This document shows, one piece after another, positions 50,628-59,735 of a stretch of DNA of 64,000 bases. The notes beneath the pieces are model-generated. The model was not told the origin of the DNA. It ran no database searches and was given only the letters and a program-made list of their open reading frames with translations. The stretch is from UMGS1696 sp045643285. Its GTDB lineage: Bacteria > Bacillota > Clostridia > Oscillospirales > CAG-272. The number at the start of each line of letters is the position of its first letter. The first letter of the stretch is position 1. The stretch lies in the NCBI GenBank assembly GCA_045643285.1, contig JAZUKN010000058.1, positions 1 to 64,000 of the forward strand, read 5' to 3'. Both the position numbers and the translations under genes were made by a program.

Positions 50628-51260
50628 TTACGCTTTTACCGTGTTGCGGATGAAGACGATACCGCCGCGGGAACCGGGAACGGCGCCCTTGACTGCGATA
50701 AGATTCTTCTCTGCGTCAACACGAACTACTTCGAGATTCAGAGCTGTGGACTGAACGTTACCGTACTGACCTGCCATCTTCTTGTTCTTGAAGATTCTGG
50801 ACGGAGAGCTGTTCGCGCCCATGGAACCGGGCTGACGGTGAACAGGGCCTACGCCGTGAGTCATGCGGAGCTTGTGGCATCCCCATCTCTTTACAACGCC
50901 GCTGTATCCGTGACCCTTTGTAGTACCTGTGATGTCGACCTTTTCGCCTGCAGCGAAGGTATCGGCGGCTACTACATCGCCAACGTTGAGCGCGGAGATG
51001 TCATCGAGACGGAATTCCTTAAGGTGACGCTTTGCCGAAACGCCTGCCTTCTTGAAGTGACCTGCGAGCGGCTTCGATACGAGCTTTTCGCGGATGTCTT
51101 CAAATGCGAGCTGAACGGATTCGTAACCGTCAGTCTCAACTGTTTTCTTCTGTGTGATCGTGCAGGGGCCTGCTTCAATCACGGTTACCGGGATGACAGA
51201 TCCGTCTTCGGCAAAGATCTGCGTCATGCCCAGCTTTTTTCCGATGATACCTTTTTTCAT
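50628..51260 (-). CDS. rplC: 50S ribosomal protein L3
   Basis: 210 residues: MKKGIIGKKLGMTQIFAEDG and the central loop RMTHGVGPVHRQPGSMGANS that reaches the peptidyl-transferase centre. AGGAGG lies 7 nt before the ATG. Preceded by a 214 nt structured gap after rpsJ, unlike the usual short spacing. Confidence 0.98.
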   Translation of the reverse strand: MKKGIIGKKLGMTQIFAEDGSVIPVTVIEAGPCTITQKKTVETDGYESVQLAFEDIREKLVSKPLAGHFKKAGVSAKRHLKEFRLDDISALNVGDVVAADTFAAGEKVDITGTTKGHGYSGVVKRWGCHKLRMTHGVGPVHRQPGSMGANSSPSRIFKNKKMAGQYGNVQSTALNLEVVRVDAEKNLIAVKGAVPGSRGGIVFIRNTVKA

Positions 51261-51474
51261 CGAATGTTCCTCCTAAAAAATGTAGGTTATTGGTTGACCT
51301 CGTTTCAGAGACCTCTCTGCCGGGTGCCGTCCGGAGCGGTCAACTTGACCCGACCGCCATCAAGCTTCCGATATTCTGCGGTAGGAATCCGCTCATATCT
51401 CTCGCTCTGTACGGTGAATTGGGTTGGCTGTTGGGGATTTTGGGTTAATTGGGTTTTGCTTGAGTTAATTTAAC
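51261..51474 (-). promoter_or_regulatory. Structured rpsJ-rplC intergenic RNA
   Basis: 214 nt with mutually exclusive pairings: GTTGACC (51293-51299) can pair with GGTCAAC (51338-51344), while GCGGTC (51336-51341) can pair with GACCGC (51352-51357). The two share 51338-51341. The AATTGGGTT-rich 3' part (51415-51460) repeats TTGGGTT. A regulatory switch is possible. Confidence 0.4.
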
Positions 51475-51786
51475 TTACAGCTTGACGTCGATGTCAACGC
51501 CTGCAGGAAGTTCTACGGACATGAGAGCTTCAACAACCTTCTGGGAAGGCTTCTTGATCTCGATCAGTCTCTTGTGGGTTCTCTGTTCGAACTGCTCACG
51601 GCTGTCCTTATACTTATGAACCGCACGGAGGATCGTGATGATCTCCTTGTCTGTCGGGAGCGGGATAGGACCGGACACTTCGGCGCCGTTGCGCTTTGCG
51701 ATGTCGACGATCTTAGCTGCTGCCTGGTCTGCGAGCTGGTGCTCGTAGCTCTTGATCTTAACTCTGATTTTTTCCTGTACTGCCAT
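51475..51786 (-). CDS. rpsJ: 30S ribosomal protein S10
   Basis: 103 residues: KIRVKIKSYEHQLADQAAAK and GPIPLPTDKEIITILRAVHK. S10 (NusE) also joins NusB in antitermination. First gene of the 17 kb ribosomal protein cluster, transcribed from the promoter at 52070-52098 through a leader of about 275 nt. Confidence 0.98.
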   Translation of the reverse strand: MAVQEKIRVKIKSYEHQLADQAAAKIVDIAKRNGAEVSGPIPLPTDKEIITILRAVHKYKDSREQFEQRTHKRLIEIKKPSQKVVEALMSVELPAGVDIDVKL

Positions 51787-52064
51787 TTTCGTGCCTCCTT
51801 AGAGCTATATAGATTAAATAGTACCGAGGCGATGAACACGGCTCCGGGTGTGTCGTGAGGGTACTTAATTTTTCCGAACCGTACGGTGCATACCGCAGGC
51901 TCGGCATCCGGACAAATCAGCATATTTTGTCCTCATACCGTCACAGACACGGGAAAAGTGTTCGTCTTCGCCCGAATCACTCGGACATACTCCACGGAAA
52001 TTACCCGCGACAGTCAGACAGTAACGACCGCGCGGCAACCTCCCGCTTCTTCGCATATCAAGCG
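51787..52064 (-). promoter_or_regulatory. S10 operon leader RNA
   Basis: Untranslated leader of about 275 nt between the promoter and rpsJ. It is GC-rich at its 5' end (AAGCGGGAGGTTGCCGCGCG) and contains several inverted repeats. The position matches S10-operon leaders that are targets of L4 feedback in other bacteria. The exact class is not recognised. Confidence 0.55.
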
Positions 52065-52069
52065 GAGAT

Positions 52070-52098
52070 ATTTTACCATATATACATATAAAAGTCAA
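52070..52098 (-). promoter_or_regulatory. Promoter of the S10-spc ribosomal protein operon
   Basis: Minus strand TTGACT (52093-52098), 17 nt AT-rich spacer (TTTATATGTATATATGG), TAAAAT (52070-52075). The spacer ends in TGG, giving an extended -10. Confidence 0.8.
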
Positions 52099-52197
52099 CG
52101 GGTTTCTTAAAAAAATGTCAAAAACAACTCACGGCGACGTGTAAAAGTTTTCTGCGTTTTTATCGCAGAATTTGTGCATAATGCACAAGAACACGGG

Positions 52198-52500
52198 TTT
52201 GTCCTGCGTATGTATACGCGGCGGACAGGCGCACATTCAACCAAACCTAACGTTTGGCGGCGTGGATGTCCTACGCGTATACATACGCAGGACAGAGAAA
52301 CAAATCGAAAACACGAAGTGTTTTCTTCCTTTTGCCTATATAAAGAAAGCACAGATCGTTCGGCGGGAGACCGATGGTCTCCCTACGGATAAAATGGGGT
52401 TCGTACAACTCCGGCAGCGGGAGCAAGCCCCTGCCCTACAGTAAAAGAATGAAAAGAAATGATATATTGTGCATAGCCGTGGAGCTTGTGCAATCCCGTG
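52198..52500. repeat. Family A partial copy 4 (no core) with flank module
   Basis: 52200-52325 keeps the outer arms only: GTCCTGCGTATGTATACGCGG, CCAAACCTAACGTTTGG, an inverted CCTACGCGTATACATACGCAGG and hairpin GAAAACACGAAGTGTTTTC. 52326-52500 is the flank module with GGCGGGAGACC, GGTCTCCCTACGG and a second AGCCCCTGCCCTACAG unit. Sits between GH127 and the ribosomal protein promoter. No gene. Confidence 0.75.
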
Positions 52501-52583
52501 AGACACGGTGGGTTTTTCCGCAAAACCGCGATGAAAAGATTTTTTTGAAAACGTGTGACGTTTTTTCCTTTCTTTCGCAAAAG

Positions 52584-52619
52584 AAAAGGCAGGGAAAGCT
52601 CACGCTTTCTTTGCCTTTT
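52584..52619 (-). terminator. Terminator overlapping the GH127 gene end
   Basis: AAAAGGCAAAGAAAGC / GCTTTCCCTGCCTTTT stem (two G-U pairs) followed by CTTTTG. It spans the stop codon at 52600. Confidence 0.65.
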
Positions 52620-54543
52620 CGGTTTTCGGAAATATCGTCATCCTGCATTTTGCCGCGCCGTACGGGACGAGCGTGAGCTCCTCCACTTCACCGAGCCCGT
52701 GCTCCTCTATGAATTTCTTCGTCGGGTGGCGCGGTGTGAACGTGCATTCGCAATCCTTCTTCAGCATTACCCACGGAACGGTGTAAAGATTCTCTACATA
52801 TTTTATTCTATTGACGTGCTTCAGAGTCCAGCCCATAACTTCGCGCGCGCTTACCTTGATCGTGAGCGGAACGTGCCTTACGTCCCACGGCTCGTTTGAC
52901 ATCGGTGCGTTTTTTTCGACAGTCAGCTCGCTGTCTTCGCATAGAGCAAAGTTCCACCGCTTATCGGGGTAGATATTATACGCCGGAAAGTCGGGAGTCG
53001 AGCGGACCTCATCCTTGTCAACGTGCCTCTCGCCCCACATACCGTATGTATATACGAGCGGACCTTTTTCGACATACAGCCCCTGCCCGTGATAGTCGCA
53101 TATCCGTGCAGTCGACGGGAAGCACGCCTCGACCTTGTCGCCGTCCGAGAAAACGCGCTCTATCACAGTAAAGCCTTTGACATTCTTAATCTCCACCGTT
53201 TCGCCGTTGACTTTGACGGACGGATTTTCGCACCAGCCCGGGATACGGACGTGGAAGCAGAGCTTTCTCGGTTTTTTCGCAGAGAAAGTGAAGCGAACGG
53301 TATCTTCAAACGGGTAGTCCGTCTCTTCGGTTATCGTCACGCGGCCGTCCCCTGTTCCGAAGCGGTATTCGCTCGCGCCGTACAGTGCGGCGAAAACGTT
53401 GGTATAGCCTTTTTTCATCCACATTCTCGCGCAGTAATTCGGGAAGAAGCGGTTGACGTTGCCCGGACAGCATTCCGTGCCGGGGTTCGGTCTGTACGAC
53501 ATCCACTTTCCGCCCTTGAAGAAGTCGTTATGGTTGGAGTTGTCGTCGAGTATGACTTGATTTGCACAGGAGAAATACTGGAGCGCGCGGAATTTTTCGT
53601 CGACCGAGCCGATGCCGGCGTTGAACGTCGCTCTCTCGATCTTGTCACCCCACGAGCCGTCGCCCGTCGCCATATAAACGTAGCCTATCGCCCACGAATA
53701 GTCGACGACGTCGCACGTCTCGTGCGTCATCATGTAGTCGTTATCGAGCATGAACTCGTTCGAGCACATCACGCCGTCGACGAGCATCTGATATCTGTCG
53801 ATCTTCTTATATGCGCTCAGCGTCGGACGGAGATATTCGCGCTTGCCGGTCGCCGAATAGAGGATAGCGCCGAGCTTTGCTATCTCGTTATATGTCACGC
53901 CGTGTGCGTACGCTCTTTTCGGGGACAGATACGCGCGCATCGTGTTATCGTCGTTTGTTTTTGCGTTATAGTCCGCCCATGTTTTTTCGGCGAGATCGAG
54001 CAGTTTCTTTTCTCCGGTGATACGGTACAGCCACACGAGCTGTTCGATATTGAGCACGTCGCGTGCGTTCGAGAAGTCGCACTGCGATCCGAGGTAATGT
54101 TTCACGAGTGCGTCGATATACCGTTTGTCGCCCGTCGCGGAGTATTTTGCCATGATCGCGCGGAAGAAAACGACGTGCGGCCAGCGGTTCCAGCCGTCGG
54201 ATTTTTTCATGAACTTCGGACCGAGGTAGCCGTCTTCGTCTGCGTTATCGAGGACATAGTCGATAGATTCGCCCACTCTGTCTCTGAGAGAACGGCTGCC
54301 GAGAAGCTCCGCGCATCTCTCCATACCGTCAGCCCAATATCCGGTCTGCTCGTATTTTGCCCAGCCGGTTTCTGCGTCGAGGTCGCTGAAATTATTCCAG
54401 CTTATTTCATTGAAAGGGAACCCTGCGGCTTCGAGGTGTCCCGTAAGACCTGTTTTCTGCAGTTCGAGATAGCGTCTGAGCCAGCCGTGCGGCTTTATGG
54501 AGGTGATAGGGGATTCTTCCATTTTTGCGTATGATTTCTGCAT
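52600..54543 (-). CDS. GH127-type beta-L-arabinofuranosidase
   Basis: 647 residues, cytoplasmic, (alpha/alpha)6 barrel of the GH127/GH146 (DUF1680) group. By comparison with HypBA1, E275-T-C277 and the pair C358-C359 (TECCPGN) supply the zinc site, Cys359 or Cys358 being the nucleophile and a Glu upstream the acid/base. Removes beta-linked L-arabinofuranose from plant glycoproteins or side chains. AAGGAG lies 6 nt before the ATG. The AT-rich upstream region has direct repeats of TATATAGGAA. It is separated from the GH36 gene by family A copy 5, so probably transcribed alone. Confidence 0.9.
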   Translation of the reverse strand: MQKSYAKMEESPITSIKPHGWLRRYLELQKTGLTGHLEAAGFPFNEISWNNFSDLDAETGWAKYEQTGYWADGMERCAELLGSRSLRDRVGESIDYVLDNADEDGYLGPKFMKKSDGWNRWPHVVFFRAIMAKYSATGDKRYIDALVKHYLGSQCDFSNARDVLNIEQLVWLYRITGEKKLLDLAEKTWADYNAKTNDDNTMRAYLSPKRAYAHGVTYNEIAKLGAILYSATGKREYLRPTLSAYKKIDRYQMLVDGVMCSNEFMLDNDYMMTHETCDVVDYSWAIGYVYMATGDGSWGDKIERATFNAGIGSVDEKFRALQYFSCANQVILDDNSNHNDFFKGGKWMSYRPNPGTECCPGNVNRFFPNYCARMWMKKGYTNVFAALYGASEYRFGTGDGRVTITEETDYPFEDTVRFTFSAKKPRKLCFHVRIPGWCENPSVKVNGETVEIKNVKGFTVIERVFSDGDKVEACFPSTARICDYHGQGLYVEKGPLVYTYGMWGERHVDKDEVRSTPDFPAYNIYPDKRWNFALCEDSELTVEKNAPMSNEPWDVRHVPLTIKVSAREVMGWTLKHVNRIKYVENLYTVPWVMLKKDCECTFTPRHPTKKFIEEHGLGEVEELTLVPYGAAKCRMTIFPKTEKAKKA

Positions 54544-54599
54544 GGGGTACTCCTTTTTGAATTTGCAAAAGTTTTTTTTATTTACATTTTTGCTTTATG

Positions 54600-54656
54600 G
54601 GTTTCTATATATTATTTTTCCTATGTTCCTATATATAATTTCCTATATATAATAAG
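54600..54656 (-). promoter_or_regulatory. Direct repeats upstream of GH127
   Basis: On the minus strand TATATAGGAA occurs at two places about 14 nt apart, followed by TAGGAAAAATA and TATATAGAAAC. The spacing suggests helical-phase binding sites for a regulator, or a low-complexity promoter region. Confidence 0.4.
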
Positions 54657-54659
54657 GAA

Positions 54660-55250
54660 GAAAACACTTCGTGTTTTCGAATCATTATTTTGTCGCTACG
54701 CGCGACAGGCGCACAAGAGCGTACCGCGACGCTCTTGTGAATCACCGCGCCAAAGAGGGGCAAGGACGCTGGCGCGTCAATTTCCCCTCTTTGGAATCTC
54801 CCCTTTGTTGCAGAGAGAGTGCAATTGACAAGTACATCCTATCATTTATTAACGACTACGTTTTACTTTGTAATGAGCGGCAGCGCGCTATATCTTCACG
54901 GGTTAAATCCCCAATAACGTCGCAGTCGCTTTGCGACAAGGGGGATTCCAAAGGGGGAATAGAGCGAAGCGACCTTCCCCCTTTGGTTCGGTGATTGACA
55001 AGAGCGTCGAATCACGCTCTTGTCCGCCGTCCGCGTAGGACAAAAACACCGACAAACGTGCGGTTTGGACAAATTGTGCGCCTGTCCGACCGTTCGTAAA
55101 CGAACAGGACAAAGAATAATTCGAAAACGTCCCCCGACGTTTTCTACCTTTCGCCTATGTGAAGTGTGTGCAAATCCGCGGGAGGGGGACCCCCTCCCCT
55201 ACGGTGTTAAGAATAAAGTATTGTGCGTAACCGTGAGGTTTTCTTTCTCT
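54660..55250. repeat. Family A foldback element, copy 5, with flank module
   Basis: End hairpins GAAAACACTTCGTGTTTTC (54660-54678) and GAAAACGTCCCCCGACGTTTTC (55123-55144). Core in the same orientation as copy 3 (TAATGAGCGGCAGCGCGCTA near 54871, then CACGGGTTAAATC). Closing arms CCCCTCTTTGG / CCAAAGGGGG. 55145-55250 is the flank module (TTTCGCCTATGTGAAG, GGGAGGGGGACCCCCTCCCC). No gene. Confidence 0.8.
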
Positions 55251-55287
55251 TTCAAAAGAGAAAAGCTGAAGAAAACACTCCGTGTTT

Positions 55288-57060
55288 TCATTTTTTCTCT
55301 ATCCTGCACATCTTCACGCTGTGCTTCGGAAGCTTGAACGTGATCTTTCCGTCGGCGGAGGCGTATTTTTCGTGCGTCCAACCGTCGGTGACGGATGCCT
55401 CTCCCTCTCCGACGTACTTTTTCGTGTCAAGCGTTCTTTCCGTCTCATCTTCGCCGAGATTCCACAGCGCGACAAGCGTGTCGCCGCCGTCTGTCGTGAC
55501 ATACGACTCCGTGCAGTACGGGAAATCGAAGAAGTTCGCCGGTCTTGCCGCCTTTGAGATCGGCGGAAGACTGTCCGTGAACAGCTTCATCCGCTCGTCT
55601 CCCAGCCTCTCCGTTTCTTCGTTCAACAAAATATGTCCACCGCTCATCCGTACCGCCGTCGCGTAGCAGAGCGCCTCACTGTCGGACAACTCCACGCAGT
55701 CGTTCCCGTACGGTGTCTTATATCCGCGCACGACAAGTCCGTCGGGATCGGTGATGAACACGCGGTCATACGGCGAGCGGAGTATGATGTTCTGTATATT
55801 CTTTACGAAGATCTCCCACCAGGTGATGTTCGGGTTGTCTCCGACGCCGTCCCATGTAATATCGGACGATGTTCTTATCCCGTCGAACACACCTGCGGAC
55901 TCACCGATCGGCGCGCCGCACGCATTGAGGAATATTTCGTCGCCGACTGTCTCGCGGATGACTTTTGTGAAGTTTCTGTATACCTCCACGGCGAAACCTG
56001 CGTCGTACGTCAGCTTTGACGTGTCGGCGATGCGCGTGATGAGATTCACGAGAAAATCTATCTTGAAGTAGTCCGCGCCATATTCGTCCTTCATGCGAGT
56101 GAATATGCGGCGGTAGCTGTCGAGGACTTCTTTTCTCCCGATGTCGAGCGGATAGACCGTCATAAACGTCGGCTTCTTTTCGCCGTTCTCACGGTAAATG
56201 AGTTCGTCGAGCGATTCATAAAGCGGTGCTTTGTCATGCACAAGCGCAGGCGCTATCCACAGACCGTATGTAAGCCCGTTTTCATGCGCGACCTTTGCCG
56301 GATACGCACCGCCGGACGGGAATTTTTCCGTGTCGTATTTCCACTCGCCGCGGAAGGATTCGTTCCCCTGCCAGCCGTCGTCGACCTGTATCACGCCACC
56401 CTCTCCGACGATGCGGGCGATGTTTTTGATTTCGGGAATGAGGTTTTCTTCTGTGACTTTGCCGTACATACATGACCACGACGACCACCCGAACGGTACG
56501 GCTTTACGCGGACGTGTGACGTATCTCTCAGCGAGAACGGCGGTGTACTTTTCAAAGAATGCGAGCGCGTCGCCGCTGTCCACTGCGAAAGATTCAAGCG
56601 TGTACGTTTCCCCTGTGCGGAGCGTTTTGTTCTCAAGATAGAACCGCACGGAGACGAGGTGCCGCCAGACGTAAAAATCTGTGAAGAATCTGTCGCACGA
56701 GGTGAACGCGCAACTGAAAACACCGTTTCCCGACTTAACGGAAACGATTTCGCGCGAGCGCGTCGTGTCTTCGTCGTTCGCAAATTCGCGGATCGACGCA
56801 AACATATTCGAGCAGTAGGAGTTATCGTACACAAGCACGCTGTCGCACTCACCGACTGCCGTTTCGCCGAGCGGATATTCGACTGTCACTTCGGCGAGCG
56901 CACCGTCGACGGCAGGGGTAAGCGAAATTATGTATTCGGTCAGTCCGCCGTTCAGCCGTTCTGCAACATTGAATCCGAAAGTGCCGAGCGTGAAGTCGCC
57001 CGTCTGAAAACCGCGCGAAATTTCGCGTCCGTCAGCGAATTTGATATGAATGGATGGCAT
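55288..57060 (-). CDS. GH36-type alpha-galactosidase (clan GH-D)
   Basis: 590 residues without signal peptide. N-terminal beta-sandwich (about 1-165), then the TIM barrel from FGWSSWSCMYG (190). Nucleophile Asp335 in DYFKIDFLV and acid/base Asp400 in RTSSDITWD. WQVDDGW-type IQVDDGWQGN at 224-233 binds substrate. C-terminal beta domain from about 500. Hydrolyses alpha-galactosides such as melibiose or raffinose family sugars. Some GH36 members act on alpha-N-acetylgalactosamine. Only 17 nt downstream of the PfkB kinase gene, so the kinase may act on its product or a related sugar. Confidence 0.88.
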   Translation of the reverse strand: MPSIHIKFADGREISRGFQTGDFTLGTFGFNVAERLNGGLTEYIISLTPAVDGALAEVTVEYPLGETAVGECDSVLVYDNSYCSNMFASIREFANDEDTTRSREIVSVKSGNGVFSCAFTSCDRFFTDFYVWRHLVSVRFYLENKTLRTGETYTLESFAVDSGDALAFFEKYTAVLAERYVTRPRKAVPFGWSSWSCMYGKVTEENLIPEIKNIARIVGEGGVIQVDDGWQGNESFRGEWKYDTEKFPSGGAYPAKVAHENGLTYGLWIAPALVHDKAPLYESLDELIYRENGEKKPTFMTVYPLDIGRKEVLDSYRRIFTRMKDEYGADYFKIDFLVNLITRIADTSKLTYDAGFAVEVYRNFTKVIRETVGDEIFLNACGAPIGESAGVFDGIRTSSDITWDGVGDNPNITWWEIFVKNIQNIILRSPYDRVFITDPDGLVVRGYKTPYGNDCVELSDSEALCYATAVRMSGGHILLNEETERLGDERMKLFTDSLPPISKAARPANFFDFPYCTESYVTTDGGDTLVALWNLGEDETERTLDTKKYVGEGEASVTDGWTHEKYASADGKITFKLPKHSVKMCRIEKK

Positions 57061-57077
57061 GGCGTTTCTCCTGTATT

Positions 57078-58115
57078 TTAATCTATTTTGACTTGTCTTC
57101 CGCTTAGTCTGTCAGCGACCTGTTCGACCGTCGCAGTGCCCGTTTTGCCGATCTGCTGTATGGTAATCGACGACACGGCACAGGCGAGCCGTGCGGCTTC
57201 GGTACAGGAAAGTCCGAGGGACAGCCCCGTTGCGATTCCTGCGTTCGTTGCGTCTCCTGCTCCGGTGATGTCGATCTGCCCGTCCACGCGGAATCCCTCG
57301 ACGTGCGTATATCCGCCGTCTGAGAACACTATCATTCCCCTTGCACCGAGCGTGACGAACGCCGGAATGCCCGTTCTCTGCTGCAGTTTTGTTCCCTCGC
57401 GGATGACGGTGTCGAGGTCTTCGGGGTCGCCCATGCCGCCTGCGAAGTATTTTATAAGTTCAAACTGGTTGCATTTGATTATCATATTTCTGTATTCCGA
57501 CACGAACGCGCGTGAATCGACGAAGAAGATCTTGTCGCGCCGTTCTCCTGCAAGTGCGGACAGCTTTTCTCTCAGTCCGTCGGTAACTGCGGCGGCGTTG
57601 CGCTGGTAGTATTGATCGGTGACAACGACGGCATTGACGGAATCGAGAACGGAAGTGAGTTCTTTGATCATTTTGTCCTCAAGTTCCGGCGTCGGCGCAG
57701 TGTAGTTGCGGAAATCGAAGCGGTTCATCTCGGTGTACGAGCCGTCGGGATTCTTCCGCATGGGTTTGGTGTATGTGCAGGTGCAGAGCGCGTCGGTCTT
57801 TACCATGTGCGATGCGTCCGCGCCGACTTTTTCGAGGGATTTTATCAGCTCGAAGCCCTCTCCGTCGTCGCCGACAAGTCCGATGCAGGTGGTTTTCACG
57901 CCGAGCGAGCGGAGGTTATTGGTGATAGTGCCGCCGACGCCTGCCGCGATAGCCTTACGGTCGACCTCATAGGCGGTGAGTCCGGTCTCGACGGAAATTT
58001 CGTCGTTTTGCGGGTCGATATAGAGATATTTATCGAGGCAGAAGTCGCCGATCACGGCAACTGCGATGTCGTTTGTATTCCGCAGAGCGGAGATGATTTT
58101 TTCGGATTCGTTCAT
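57078..58115 (-). CDS. PfkB family sugar kinase, HldA/RfaE1-like
   Basis: 345 residues. VAVIGDFCLDKYLYIDP at the N-terminus resembles HldE/RfaE domain I (VVGDxxLDxY), followed by GGTITNNLRSLG and the PfkB signature ending DITGAGDATNAG with catalytic Asp288. The ATG at 58115 has AAAGGA 9 nt upstream. The 87 open codons before it are family A repeat sequence. It is not fused to a cytidylyl- or adenylyltransferase domain. Upstream genes encode a deoxyhypusine-synthase-like protein and a GmhA-like SIS-HAD fusion, so a heptose-type phosphate is a plausible substrate. Ribose, fructose or an arabinose derivative are alternatives. Confidence 0.85.
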   Translation of the reverse strand: MNESEKIISALRNTNDIAVAVIGDFCLDKYLYIDPQNDEISVETGLTAYEVDRKAIAAGVGGTITNNLRSLGVKTTCIGLVGDDGEGFELIKSLEKVGADASHMVKTDALCTCTYTKPMRKNPDGSYTEMNRFDFRNYTAPTPELEDKMIKELTSVLDSVNAVVVTDQYYQRNAAAVTDGLREKLSALAGERRDKIFFVDSRAFVSEYRNMIIKCNQFELIKYFAGGMGDPEDLDTVIREGTKLQQRTGIPAFVTLGARGMIVFSDGGYTHVEGFRVDGQIDITGAGDATNAGIATGLSLGLSCTEAARLACAVSSITIQQIGKTGTATVEQVADRLSGRQVKID

Positions 58116-58184
58116 GGTGGTGGTCCTTTTATCGCAAAATATTTTTACGCTTTGAGAATGCTGAAAACTGTCTTTTTGTCCTGA

Positions 58185-58470
58185 CGGACGGTCGCATAAG
58201 CCGAGTTCACTCCGTGAACTCGTCGAGATGCTTCGCATCTCGACGACTTCGTTTACGAAGTCGGTAGGCGTGAATTGGACGAAGTCCCTTCCCCCTAAGC
58301 GGGATGATTCACAAGAAGGCCGCGTCGGTCTTCTTGTGCGCCCCACGCGTAGTGGAATATAATAATTTGAAAACACTTCGTGTTTTCTACCTTTTGCCTA
58401 TATAAAGAAAGTACAAGCCGTCCGGCGGGACGTCGTGGGCACCGTCCCCTACCGAAAAACAGTGTGATTC
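58185..58470. repeat. Family A partial copy 6 with flank module
   Basis: Contains GAGTTCACTCCGTGAACTC, GAGATGCTTCGCATCTC and GACTTCGTTTACGAAGTC hairpins, one closing arm and hairpin GAAAACACTTCGTGTTTTC (58369-58387). The left half and core are missing. Flank module 58388-58470 follows (TTTTGCCTATATAAAG, GGCGGGACG). The first hairpins are also found inside copies 1 and 3. Confidence 0.75.
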
Positions 58471-58492
58471 CGCGCTCCGCCGTGAAGTTCTC

Positions 58493-59464
58493 TCAGATTC
58501 TTTCAAGAATCTTGTCGTAAAGATTCGGCAACGTCTTGTTGTGCTCCCCGCACACATAATAACTCTTCCCTCCGTCCGCGACCGTGCGCGCAAGGATCGT
58601 CTTCCACGGGCGGAAATAATATCTCGGATCGGTCTTCGGCGGTGCGACATTATAGCCGTCATCCTCTTTTATCCCCTGCAGATCGAACACAGCAGTCGTG
58701 AAATCCGTGATCTTTCTGCCCTCCTGCTTTGCAACATTGCGAACCATGGCAAGTGCCTTGAGGTACACCTCCGGACCTGCCACAGCCGAGCCGAAATTGA
58801 GGAACACTCCGCCCTCAAGATTTTCGACAGATTTTGTATACACAAGAAAATCCGTATACGAGCACGCACCTGCCGCCGCTCCGTCAAAGTTCGGGTGTTC
58901 GTTGATTATATCGTTTCCCACCCCTATATGGACGGTGCAGGGAACGCCGAGGTGGTACCCCATTCCGAGTACGCTCTTTTCGCGGTACGGGAGGTTATTC
59001 TCCCAAATATATCTGCCGAGCGCCTCACCCCAGCCGAGTCCTTCTTTTGCGCCCTCGTTGATGATATCATTCACAAGTCCCGTCTCTTTCCAGAGTCCGA
59101 ACTGTCCCTCGGAGATATATTTTGCGACGCTCTCGCAGGTGTGTCCGATGAGCGAGAACTCGAAATCGTGTATGCTTCCCGCGCCGTTCGTTGCAAAATG
59201 TGTGACAAGTCCGCGCTTCATTAAATCGATCATGAGCGGCGAGTTCCCCGTACGGATGACGTGTGCGCCGTACATCATAAGCACCGTTGCACCGCGCTTC
59301 TTTGCGTTCACGACGGCGTCTGCGAGCGGATCAAGTGCCGGATGCTCGAATTCTGCGTGCTTATCCCCCGGATTTATCGCCACTTTTTCGAGGTCGATGT
59401 CGTGGATTCTTTCGTCAAGCGGAAGTATGTTCAGTTTTGATCTGTCAAATTTCGGATAAGGCAT
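58493..59464 (-). CDS. Deoxyhypusine synthase-like protein, role unknown
   Basis: 323 residues. GAHVIRTGNSPLMIDLMKRG followed by THFATNGAGSIHDFE (66-102) lines up with the NAD-binding core of deoxyhypusine synthase (NLISSGIRE ... TTAGGIEEDL). PWKTI near the C-terminus puts Lys288 where the catalytic lysine of that enzyme sits. Bacteria lack eIF5A, so the substrate must differ. Bacterial homologues have been linked to homospermidine-type polyamine chemistry or are uncharacterised. AAGGAG lies 7 nt before the ATG. It lies between the NTase and PfkB kinase genes. Assignment to the fold is fairly firm, function is not. Confidence 0.75.
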   Translation of the reverse strand: MPYPKFDRSKLNILPLDERIHDIDLEKVAINPGDKHAEFEHPALDPLADAVVNAKKRGATVLMMYGAHVIRTGNSPLMIDLMKRGLVTHFATNGAGSIHDFEFSLIGHTCESVAKYISEGQFGLWKETGLVNDIINEGAKEGLGWGEALGRYIWENNLPYREKSVLGMGYHLGVPCTVHIGVGNDIINEHPNFDGAAAGACSYTDFLVYTKSVENLEGGVFLNFGSAVAGPEVYLKALAMVRNVAKQEGRKITDFTTAVFDLQGIKEDDGYNVAPPKTDPRYYFRPWKTILARTVADGGKSYYVCGEHNKTLPNLYDKILERI

Positions 59465-59484
59465 GTTTTTTCTCCTTTTTATTT

Positions 59485-59735
59485 TCCAAAGGAACTTTTT
59501 GAAAAAAGTTCCTCTGGACTCTTCAAAAACTTTATGTATTACGCAAAGACTTTGTCAAAAAAGTTTTGGTCAAACTTTTTCAAAAGTTTGCAAGGTGTCG
59601 GGACGGAGTCCTGACCGGTGTTTGAGGCGGAGCCTCAACATAATATGCATCTCTTTTGTTGGGACGCTGTCGGGGCCCCTGCTTAGAAAACTTTTTCGGG
59701 AAAAAGTTTTCTAAGAACTTTCAAAAAGCTTTATT
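59485..59735. repeat. Family B-like repeats, single and diverged copies
   Basis: 59485-59640 holds AGGAACTTTTTGAAAAAAGTTCCT and TTTGGTCAAACTTTTTCAAAAGTTTG hairpins plus CGGGACGGAGTCCTG. 59655-59735 carries the family B parts CTTAGAAAACTTTTTCGGGA, AAGTTTTCTAAGAACTTTCA and AAAAGCTTTATTT. They separate the NTase and deoxyhypusine-synthase-like genes. Confidence 0.65.

Noticed and set aside
53023..54534. 503-codon plus-strand frame opposite GH127
   Set aside because: Antisense of the GH127 barrel. No family resemblance and no ribosome binding site.
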